A DNA stretch of 36,768 nt. Source: CAYWTX01 sp964461295. Its GTDB lineage: Bacteria > Planctomycetota > Phycisphaerae > SM23-33. The translations under genes were made by a program, and so were the position numbers. This document shows positions 30,622 through 36,768 of the stretch, piece after piece (positions within the stretch are counted from its first letter, which is position 1; each line of letters opens with the position of its first letter). Below the pieces are notes generated by a model. That model was not told the DNA's origin. It searched no databases and was given only the letters and a program-made list of their open reading frames with translations. The stretch covers positions 1 to 36,768 of the forward strand of contig CAYWTX010000269.1 of assembly GCA_964461295.1 (NCBI GenBank). Reading direction: 5' to 3'.

Positions 30622-32622
30622 ATGGGACTTGGGACGATGGAACACCGAATCGCGTTGGGAGCCCGTCGCGGGTTCTTGCGCAATTGCGGATTGCGGATTG
30701 CGGATTGCGGGTTGGCGAGTCCGCTCGGGGGCAGAACCGCGATGGCGGTCGCGGCGCTCGTTGCGTGCGCTCCGATCGCCTTTGCCGACACGCCGGTGCG
30801 GGCGGTTTCGCCCGACCTCAGCCGCGCCAGGTCGGTCCACCGCATTCCGCTGTTCGACGGGGAAGGCGCGCCCATTCGCCCGGACGTGGACAACCCCGTC
30901 CGCCCCATGAGCCAGCGCAAGACCTGCGGGTACTGCCACAACTACGACAAGATCTCCGCCGGCTGGCACTTCAGCGCCGGCGAGCCGAACACGCCGGCCG
31001 GCCGGCCGGGCGAGCCTTGGATTCTCACCGACGTGGCCACGGGCACGCAGCTTCCGGTCACCGCGCGCGGGTGGGCCGGCACGTACAAGCCCGAGCAGGT
31101 CGGCCTGACGGCTTGGCAGATGATGCTGACGTTCGGGCGCAACTGGCCGGGGGGCGGCGTGGGCGAGAGGCGCCCGATCGGCGCGGCGGACCCCGGCGGG
31201 CGATGGGAGGTGTCCGGCAACCTGGAGGTCAATTGCCTGGCCTGCCACAACGCCGACTTCCGCCAGGACCAGAACCATTTCGCCGAGCACGTCGCCAGGC
31301 AGAACTTCCGCTGGGCAGGCACGGCCGCCAGCGGCCTGGCGTTCGTCGAAGGCAACGTGAAGGGCCTGCCGAGCAACTTCGATCCCGAGTGGAACACGCA
31401 GCCGGACCTGCCCGGATGGGTGCCGAGAGTCCACTACGACCGCTCCCGGTTCAACTTCAAGAACGAAGTGTTCTTCGACGTGCCGGGGGGCGGCACGGCC
31501 GACCGCTGCTACACTTGCCACACGGCCTTCACCGTGGACGCTCAGCGCCCCCAGGAGTGGCAGCAGTACAAGGACGTGCATCTGGCCAAGGGCATGGCCT
31601 GCGGCGATTGCCACCGCAACGGCCTGGATCACAGGATCACCCGCAACTACGAGGGCGACCCGACGCCCGGCGCGGCGGAGCGATCCTGCCGCTCCTGCCA
31701 CATGGGCGACGAGTCGGCCCGGCGCGTGGACCTGAGGAAAGGCGGCCACCTCGCGGCCCCGCGCGCCAGGCACCTGGGAATCCCCCGGGTCCACATGGAG
31801 AAGCTCTCCTGCACGGCCTGCCACGCCGGCCCCATGCCGGCCGAGAAACCCCTGCTCGTGCAGACGAGCATGGCCCACGGCCTGGGCTACCACGCGATGG
31901 CGTTGGGCCCCAACAGCGCCCCGTACATTCAGCAGCCGGTGTTCGCCAAGGGTCCCGACGGCAAACGGGCGCCGCACCGGGCGCTCTGGCCGTCGTTCTG
32001 GGCGCGGCTGGACGGAGCGAAGGTCCGCCCGCTGACGCCCGCGCAGGTGATCGACGCGACGGGCTGGCTGTACCGCGTGGGCGAGGGGCGCAAGCCCAAG
32101 GCCCCCGACGAGGAGAAGATCGCCAGAACGCTGGGCATCCTGGCCGAGAAGGCCCCCGGCGCCGGCAGGAGCGTGTACGTGACCGGCGGCAAGGTCTACC
32201 ACGCCGAGAACGGCAAGCTCAGCGAGATGGACAGCCCCGCCGGCGACGCAGCCGCCAAGCCCTACCTCTGGGCGATGGGCCACGATGTTCGTCCCGCGGC
32301 CCAGTCGCTGGGCAGCGGCGGCGCGGATGGGTGCGTGCAGTGCCACTCGGCCGACTCGGGCTTTCTGTTCGGCAGGGTGGCGGCGATGGGCGTGGCGGAC
32401 CTGGGCGCCCCGGCCCTGCACGCGATGAGCGAGTTCAGCGGCGCGGACGCCGGCTATCAGAGGCTGTTCGCGTCGAGTTTCGTTTTCCGCCCGTGGCTGA
32501 AGTTGACGGGCTTCACGTTCTCGGGCGTGATTCTGCTGGTCCTGCTGGCCTACGGGTTGCCGAATCTCCGCACGGCGCTGGTTCGCATAGGCCGGCGAGC
32601 GGCGGGAGGCCGTGGCGAATGA
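30622..32622 (+). CDS. Seven-haem c-type cytochrome with C-terminal membrane anchor
   Basis: 666 residues from ATG 30622. The export signal ends near residue 56 (VACAPIAFA). Seven CxxCH haem-binding motifs are seen at about residues 102, 205, 296, 327, 356, 397 and 571. One transmembrane helix near 629-646 (FSGVILLVLLAYGL) anchors the C-terminus. It should carry electrons on the outer side of the membrane. It is not one of the well-known NapC/NrfA types (no typical catalytic CxxCK seen); a possible oxidoreductase role is open. The start is uncertain: ATG 30742 is an alternative, and the first 40 residues include four 7-base repeats. The stop overlaps the next start (ATGA). Confidence 0.85.
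   Translation: MGLGTMEHRIALGARRGFLRNCGLRIADCGLASPLGGRTAMAVAALVACAPIAFADTPVRAVSPDLSRARSVHRIPLFDGEGAPIRPDVDNPVRPMSQRKTCGYCHNYDKISAGWHFSAGEPNTPAGRPGEPWILTDVATGTQLPVTARGWAGTYKPEQVGLTAWQMMLTFGRNWPGGGVGERRPIGAADPGGRWEVSGNLEVNCLACHNADFRQDQNHFAEHVARQNFRWAGTAASGLAFVEGNVKGLPSNFDPEWNTQPDLPGWVPRVHYDRSRFNFKNEVFFDVPGGGTADRCYTCHTAFTVDAQRPQEWQQYKDVHLAKGMACGDCHRNGLDHRITRNYEGDPTPGAAERSCRSCHMGDESARRVDLRKGGHLAAPRARHLGIPRVHMEKLSCTACHAGPMPAEKPLLVQTSMAHGLGYHAMALGPNSAPYIQQPVFAKGPDGKRAPHRALWPSFWARLDGAKVRPLTPAQVIDATGWLYRVGEGRKPKAPDEEKIARTLGILAEKAPGAGRSVYVTGGKVYHAENGKLSEMDSPAGDAAAKPYLWAMGHDVRPAAQSLGSGGADGCVQCHSADSGFLFGRVAAMGVADLGAPALHAMSEFSGADAGYQRLFASSFVFRPWLKLTGFTFSGVILLVLLAYGLPNLRTALVRIGRRAAGGRGE
30683..30710. repeat. 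Four tandem ATTGCGG units in cytochrome N-terminus
   Basis: ATTGCGG repeated four times without mismatch, encoding NCGLRIADCG. The 7-base unit is not a multiple of three, so a change in copy number would shift frame and could switch the gene on or off. Confidence 0.7.
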
Positions 32623-33299
32623 ACGGTGACACGATTTTCCGGTTGGCCGCCATCGGCGGCTTCGCGGTGCTGGCCGTGGCGATGGCGGCGCATTACGTTC
32701 TGCGTGCGCGGCCGGCGCTGGCGAAGGCGGGTCCGTTGAGGGGCGGCCCCCCCCTGGTCCGCCGGTACGGCGCGATCGAGCGGCTGGTGCTGTGGGGGCT
32801 GTCGGGCTCGATCCTGGTGCTGATGGCCAGCGGCATCGGTTTGGCGATCGTCGGGCGTGAACTGGCCGGGCTGGCCCTCATGCTGCACGTGACCGTCGGC
32901 GGGGCGATGGCGTTTTTCGCGGCCGCGGCGGCCGTGCTGTGGTGTGCGGAGTGCAGCACGCCCGGCGGGCGATTCGACGCGGGCGTGCGGACGACGTACT
33001 GGCTGATGCTGGTGCTGTCGCTGCCGGTGGTGCTGACGGTGATGTTCAGCATGCTGCCGCTGCTGGGCCCGGAGGGACTGGAGACGCTGAACGAGATTCA
33101 TCGCTACAGTTCGCTTCTGCTGGGGCTGGTGGCTGTGGTACATTTCTATCACGCGGTCGTCGCGCGGCGTGGATCGCTACGGACGCTGGTTACCGGTAAC
33201 GTGACCCGCGCGTGGGCGGAGCGGTACAGCCCGCCTGCCCTGGCGGCGGGCGAAACCAAGCAGGACACTGCACGGGAGAAGAGCGCATGCGTCGAGTAG
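32619..33299 (+). CDS. Cytochrome b-like membrane subunit
   Basis: 226 residues with five membrane helices (about 7-27, 55-78, 85-108, 126-147, 161-182). Histidines in helices are H25, H90, H161, H175 and H178, enough for one or two b haems as in formate-dehydrogenase-gamma or thiosulfate-reductase cytochrome b subunits. It probably links the multihaem cytochrome to the quinone pool. Start ATG overlaps the cytochrome stop by four bases (ATGA), which supports translational coupling. Haem ligation is an inference from His placement. Confidence 0.75.
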   Translation: MNGDTIFRLAAIGGFAVLAVAMAAHYVLRARPALAKAGPLRGGPPLVRRYGAIERLVLWGLSGSILVLMASGIGLAIVGRELAGLALMLHVTVGGAMAFFAAAAAVLWCAECSTPGGRFDAGVRTTYWLMLVLSLPVVLTVMFSMLPLLGPEGLETLNEIHRYSSLLLGLVAVVHFYHAVVARRGSLRTLVTGNVTRAWAERYSPPALAAGETKQDTAREKSACVE

Positions 33300-34060
33300 G
33301 ACTGTGGATGGCGGTGTGTGCGGTGGCGGGCCTGAGCGGCTGCGGCGGCGACAAGCCCAGGGACGGCGACAAGGCCAAGGGCGGCGCGAACGTGACGACG
33401 ACCGACGCAAACGCCGGCGGCGGCAACGCGGCCGTGACGGCGCCCCCGCCGCCGGGAAGCGAGGCGATTCCGCTGAAACTGCCCAGCCCGCGGTTCTCCG
33501 GCACGCCCAAGAACGTTCCGCCCGGCACGCGCGTCATCATCACCAAGGGGCCCATCAAGCCGCGCCCGCCCTTCTACGCCCCCAAGGGCGCCGTGAACGT
33601 CGCGGCCGGCAAGCCCGTGGCGGCGTCGGACATGGAGCCGGTGATCGGCAAGGTGACGATGGTCACCGACGGCAACAAGGAAGCCAACGAGGACGCGTAC
33701 GTCGAGCTGGGGCCCGGCGTGCAGTGGGTGCAGGTGGACCTGGGCAAGCCGTTCAAGATCTACGCCGTCGTGGTCTGGCACGAGCACAAGAACCCCATCG
33801 TCTACAAGGACGTGGTGGTGCAGGTGGCCAAGGACAAGGACTTCATCGACTCCGTCAAGACGATCTACAACAACGACGACGACAACTCGGCCGGGCAGGG
33901 CATCGGCGAGGAATGGGGTTTCTTTGAGACGAATGAAGGCCTGCTGATCGACGCCAAGGGCGTGACCAGCCGGTTCGTCCGGCTGTACTCCAACGGCAAC
34001 ACGGGCGACGACCTCAACCGCTACACGGAAGTGGAAGTGTACGCCGTGCCGGCGGAGTGA
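33287..34060 (+). CDS. F5/8 type C (discoidin-like) lipoprotein
   Basis: 257 residues. Signal with lipobox LSGC (MRRVGLWMAVCAVAGLSGCGG), a Gly/Asn/Ala-rich linker, then from residue about 100 a beta-sandwich of the F5/8-type-C kind: NVAAGKPVAASDMEP, VQWVQVDLGKPFKIYAVVVWHEH and TSRFVRLYSNGNTGDD, typical for sugar- or surface-binding modules. It should hold the complex to a polymer or to an envelope partner. Start ATG 33287, with GGGAG upstream, overlaps the cytochrome b stop by 13 bases. It closes the four-gene operon. Confidence 0.82.
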   Translation: MRRVGLWMAVCAVAGLSGCGGDKPRDGDKAKGGANVTTTDANAGGGNAAVTAPPPPGSEAIPLKLPSPRFSGTPKNVPPGTRVIITKGPIKPRPPFYAPKGAVNVAAGKPVAASDMEPVIGKVTMVTDGNKEANEDAYVELGPGVQWVQVDLGKPFKIYAVVVWHEHKNPIVYKDVVVQVAKDKDFIDSVKTIYNNDDDNSAGQGIGEEWGFFETNEGLLIDAKGVTSRFVRLYSNGNTGDDLNRYTEVEVYAVPAE

Positions 34061-34129
34061 AGCGGCGCGGGAGCGGCCATGAAGGGGGTGCGCGACGGCA
34101 GTTGCGGCCGTGCAACCAACCTTCTGTTT

Positions 34130-34245
34130 AGCCCGAGGGGTTGGGCGAATACAGCCCAGGCCGATGAGGCCCCTGACGGGGTCGAAGCCCTGGGAACCGA
34201 TGCCGGCGATCCTAGAGCCCTGAAGGGGCGGCGGGAACCGGCCGT
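34130..34245. repeat. Dispersed-repeat-like palindromic stretch
   Basis: Contains GCCCAGG ... CCCTGGG, GGCCCCT-GAC-GGGGTC, and AGAGCCCTGAAGGGGCGGCG. The CCCTGAAGGGG core is the reverse complement of the CCCCTTCAGGG in family B. No gene was recognised in the 209-base gap. Confidence 0.5.
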
Positions 34246-34269
34246 TGTTGAGCTCCTCCGACAACGAAC

Positions 34270-35514
34270 ATGACCGCGTGGATTGCTCAACTCGATGTCT
34301 ATCGCTCGGCGATTCCGATGCGGAGCTTCGCGCACGCCGCCGCGACGCGCAACGTCGCGGAGGCCGTGCTGGTGCGCGTGGAGTTGGCCGACGGGCGAGC
34401 CGGATGGGGCGAGACGCTGCCGCGGCAGTACGTCACCGGCGAGACCATCGAGTCGGTGGCGGGGGATATCGAGAAGGTGATATGGCCCGCGGTGACGGAA
34501 GAGGGAAACGACCGAGGACGAGGAGGGGGACGAGGACGACCGGGAACGGGAGGGGAAGAAACCGATCACGATCACGAGTCACGATCACGAGAAGAGGGGA
34601 ACCCCAACCTGCTGTCGCCAATCCCAGGAAAGGCGGCGGACGGGCGGTGCATCCACGCGGCGGCGTGCGCGGTGGAGTTAGCGATCATCGACGTGATGGC
34701 GCAGGGCGGCGGGGCCGGCGGCGTGGCGGCCGTGCTGGGACGGACGGCGCAGCCGGGGATCGACGCATGTGTTAGCGGGGTGCTCGGCTCGGCCGATCCG
34801 CGGAAGACGGCCAGGCGGCTGCGGCTGATGCGGCTGTACGGGATGCGGGACTTCAAGCTGAAGCTGGGCTTTGGCGAGGACGTGGACGCGGAGAACCTGC
34901 GCGTGGTGGGGCGGCAGATCGGGCGGGCGCTGGCGGCGGGGCGGTGCACGCTGCGGGTGGATGTGAACGGCGGATGGTCGGCCGAGGAAACGCCGCGGCG
35001 CGTGGCGGCCGTGAAACTGCTCGGTGTGTGTGCGGTGGAGCAGCCGGCGTTCTGCGGGGCGGCGGAGTTGGCGGAGTTGGCGAAGCGGTGCGTCCTGCCG
35101 TTGATGGCGGATGAGTCGCTGTTGACGATGGACGATGCGCGGGCGCTGCTGGCGGGGGCGGGGGACCGCGTCTGGTGGAACATTCGCATCAGCAAGAACG
35201 GCGGGCTGCGGGCGGCGCTGGAACTGGCGGAACTGGCGGCCGCGAAGGGCGTGCCGTGGACGGCTGGGTGCATGGTGGGCGAGAGCGCGATCCTGTCGGC
35301 GGCGCAGCGGCGGCTGCTGGAGGTGGCCCCGCGGCCGCGGTTCGTCGAAGGCAACTATGGCCGGTTGTTGCTGGCGGACGACCTGGCGAGGCCGTCGCTA
35401 CGGTTGGGGTACGGCGGGCGCCTTGGCGTGTTGGGGGGGAGTGGGCTGGGCGTGCGAGTCCGCGCGGAGAAGATAGAGAAGTACGCGGAGCGTGTGTTGA
35501 TGCTGCGGGCATAG
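34270..35514 (+). CDS. Enolase-superfamily enzyme (OSBS / dipeptide epimerase-like) with in-frame insertion
   Basis: 414 residues of the muconate-lactonising/enolase superfamily, closest to L-Ala-D/L-Glu epimerases or o-succinylbenzoate synthase. The barrel carries K-x-K in DFKLKLG, metal ligands in RVDVNGGW, VEQPAF and MADESL, and the second Lys in IRISKNGG. Residues about 76-115 are a low-complexity stretch rich in Gly, Arg, His, Asp and Glu, encoded by repeat-like DNA (34500-34610), located between the N-terminal cap and the barrel. This lengthens the protein by about 40 residues compared with the family (about 350-370). The metal set is complete, so it may still be active. ATG 34270 follows the repeat; no clear operon link. 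Confidence 0.82.
   Translation: MTAWIAQLDVYRSAIPMRSFAHAAATRNVAEAVLVRVELADGRAGWGETLPRQYVTGETIESVAGDIEKVIWPAVTEEGNDRGRGGGRGRPGTGGEETDHDHESRSREEGNPNLLSPIPGKAADGRCIHAAACAVELAIIDVMAQGGGAGGVAAVLGRTAQPGIDACVSGVLGSADPRKTARRLRLMRLYGMRDFKLKLGFGEDVDAENLRVVGRQIGRALAAGRCTLRVDVNGGWSAEETPRRVAAVKLLGVCAVEQPAFCGAAELAELAKRCVLPLMADESLLTMDDARALLAGAGDRVWWNIRISKNGGLRAALELAELAAAKGVPWTAGCMVGESAILSAAQRRLLEVAPRPRFVEGNYGRLLLADDLARPSLRLGYGGRLGVLGGSGLGVRVRAEKIEKYAERVLMLRA
34500..34610. repeat. Low-complexity GATCACGA repeats inside the enolase-family gene
   Basis: Purine-rich GAGGACGAGGAGGGGGACGA segment followed by several GATCAC/GATCACGAG units. Read in frame with no stop, giving RGRGGGRGR and DHDHESRSREE. No other copy in the window. 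Confidence 0.65.
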
Positions 35515-35529
35515 GGCATGGCGACGGAA

Positions 35530-35712
35530 CCTGCGCCGCTGAAGCGGGACCGGGACCTGCGCCGCTGAAGCGGGACCGGGACCCACGCCGCGAAGCGGGA
35601 CCGGGACCTACGCCGCTGAAGCGGGACCGGGACCTACGCCGCTGAAGCGGGACCGGAACCTACGCCGCTGAAGCGGGACCGGAACCTACGCCGCTGAAGC
35701 GGGTAGGCCGGA
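35530..35712. repeat. Tandem array of a 26-bp palindromic unit (six full copies and a part)
   Basis: Unit CCTACGCCGCTGAAGCGGGA followed by CCGGGA, with starts at 35530, 35556, 35582 (25 bases), 35607, 35633, 35659 and a last part to 35712. Each unit holds the palindrome CCGCT-GA-AGCGG. No spacers, so not CRISPR. The same core occurs at 24277-24291 and 24357-24371 and near the trpC stop. It fills the gap before the secreted protein start. Confidence 0.9.
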
Positions 35713-35727
35713 TGGAAAGGACGAAAG

Positions 35728-36768
35728 ATGAGTCTGAGAATGGATAGTTGGCGGGCGGTGAAGACGGGGCTGACGGTGGTTTGCCTGATGGGTTTGGCGG
35801 GCGCGTCGTCGGGCGCGTCGGCGCCGGTGAAGGTGCAGTCGCCGCGGTTGACGGTGGAGGTTGATCCCAACGGGAAGCTGGTTTCATTGTCGGGGGCGAG
35901 TTGGCGGCGAGCGGCGACGGGGGGCTTCGATTGCCCGAACGGCAAGGTGACCCAGTGCGCTGTGGAGGCGACGAGGGACGGCGGGACGGAGGTGAAACGC
36001 ACCTGGGAGGCGGGTGGCCAGACGTTCAGTACAACCGAGAGGATCATGCCGACGCCGACAAGCGTTCGCTGGCAGATGGAGGTGGCGCAATGGACGGACG
36101 ACAAGGGAGCGAAGCCCGTCCCGGACGCCGTCTTCGCACTGCGATGGCCGGCCGTCGATGGCGTGAAGTTCTGGGCGCCGTGGGCCAAGCATCCCGATGG
36201 AGGACTGGACGTGCTCAAGCCGGCGGCGTTCGCGAACTACAGCTTTCCCTATGGGACGGGGATCGGCTCGACCAGTGGCGTGGTGATGCCGCTGGCCAGT
36301 GTGCTGGAGGACGACGGCGCGGTGGGCCTGAGCGTCGCGATGAGCCCGGAGGATCGCATTTGCGGTGTCCAGATCGGCTGCACGGACAAGGGCGAACTGC
36401 GCCTGTCGCGGACAGGGAACACCGCGGCCGGGCAGGTGCCGTATCGCATCACGGTGGACCTTGTGCCTCAGGGGGGCGACTGGCGCGAGGGCCTGGGGTG
36501 GATGCGTCAGCGCTATGCGAAGTTCTTTGAGCCGGCCGTGCCGGCGACGGCGGCGCAGATCGGCTGCGGAACGTACGCCCGGCACGCGGGGGAGATCGAC
36601 GCGAACGCATTTCGGCGGATGAACTTCACGTTCAACTGGAGCGCGCGGTTCGAGTGGCCTTACCAGGCGATGAACCTGCCGCCGGTGAAGGACGGCGAGG
36701 CGTGGACGGGCTGGTACAAGGATAAGTACACCTATCAGGACCTGCGCGACTACGCGGGGCGCATGCGG
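35728..36768 (+). CDS. Secreted protein, probably carbohydrate-active (cut by window end)
   Basis: At least 347 residues and open at the right edge. The start ATG 35728 has AAGGA seven bases upstream. A signal peptide (VVCLMGLAGASSGASA) precedes a beta-rich N-terminal part (VKVQSPRLTVEVDPNGKLVS) like those before glycoside-hydrolase barrels, followed near the cut by FTFNWSARFEWPYQAMNLPP and LRDYAGRMR, which look like a barrel start. This is compatible with a GH36- or DUF6259-like enzyme, but no catalytic motif is seen before the cut. Its place after the sugar-linked redox operon fits carbohydrate use (inference). Confidence 0.6.
   Translation, partial: MSLRMDSWRAVKTGLTVVCLMGLAGASSGASAPVKVQSPRLTVEVDPNGKLVSLSGASWRRAATGGFDCPNGKVTQCAVEATRDGGTEVKRTWEAGGQTFSTTERIMPTPTSVRWQMEVAQWTDDKGAKPVPDAVFALRWPAVDGVKFWAPWAKHPDGGLDVLKPAAFANYSFPYGTGIGSTSGVVMPLASVLEDDGAVGLSVAMSPEDRICGVQIGCTDKGELRLSRTGNTAAGQVPYRITVDLVPQGGDWREGLGWMRQRYAKFFEPAVPATAAQIGCGTYARHAGEIDANAFRRMNFTFNWSARFEWPYQAMNLPPVKDGEAWTGWYKDKYTYQDLRDYAGRMR

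Noticed and set aside
35530..35712. CRISPR array
   Set aside because: The 26-bp units are directly joined without unique spacers and no cas gene is near.

Overview
This is a high-GC, densely coding bacterial chromosome segment with no plasmid or phage genes. It most resembles Planctomycetota (Phycisphaerae-like). The reasons are several UroD-superfamily proteins outside haem synthesis, a Tat-exported Gfo/Idh/MocA oxidoreductase, a secreted F5/8-type-C lipoprotein, HEAT- and TPR-repeat exported proteins, and many palindromic repeats between and even inside genes. The taxon is an inference from gene content, since no rRNA gene is present.

Layout. 1-2664 is a tight plus-strand operon: HEAT lipoprotein, Zn alcohol dehydrogenase, PgeF-type multicopper oxidase-fold protein. 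2746-5459 holds a HAD phosphatase and a two-gene unit of an unknown protein plus a UroD-like protein. 5641-6783 (minus) is an exported esterase. 6784-7203 is a nest of two palindromic elements. 7204-11819 (minus) is trpF with an unusual active site, directly behind a large single-chain type IIG restriction-modification enzyme. 12083-14332 is a GHMP sugar kinase and a sugar-nucleotide epimerase. 14333-14725 carries a second, nearly identical copy of a 114-bp element. Next come a polytopic membrane protein with a VanZ-like end, queE on the opposite strand, a second UroD-like gene, a group II intron domain-V-like relic and a decayed vapBC pair. 18923-20716 (minus) is an ECF sigma factor, its probable anti-sigma factor and an exported protein. 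A tRNA-Ala(GGC) with recognisable promoter and terminator, a CPBP protease, trpC, a TPR protein, a giant double-FAD oxidoreductase with HEAT repeats, an isochorismatase-like hydrolase and ogt follow.

The most interesting coding block is 29163-34060, four nearly contiguous plus-strand genes: a Tat-exported Gfo/Idh/MocA oxidoreductase with an inserted coiled coil, a seven-haem cytochrome c with a membrane anchor, a five-helix cytochrome b-like protein and an F5/8-type-C lipoprotein. Together they look like an envelope redox chain that could move electrons between a (probably sugar-derived) substrate and the quinone pool. An enolase-superfamily gene and a secreted, probably carbohydrate-active protein cut by the window end follow.

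The second theme is repeats: at least five families of short palindromic elements. Some have perfect terminal inverted repeats, some keep a conserved loop with compensatory stem changes, and several lie in frame inside genes (trpF, the FAD protein linker, the enolase-family protein, the cytochrome signal region). No CRISPR array, rRNA, origin or intact transposase was seen.
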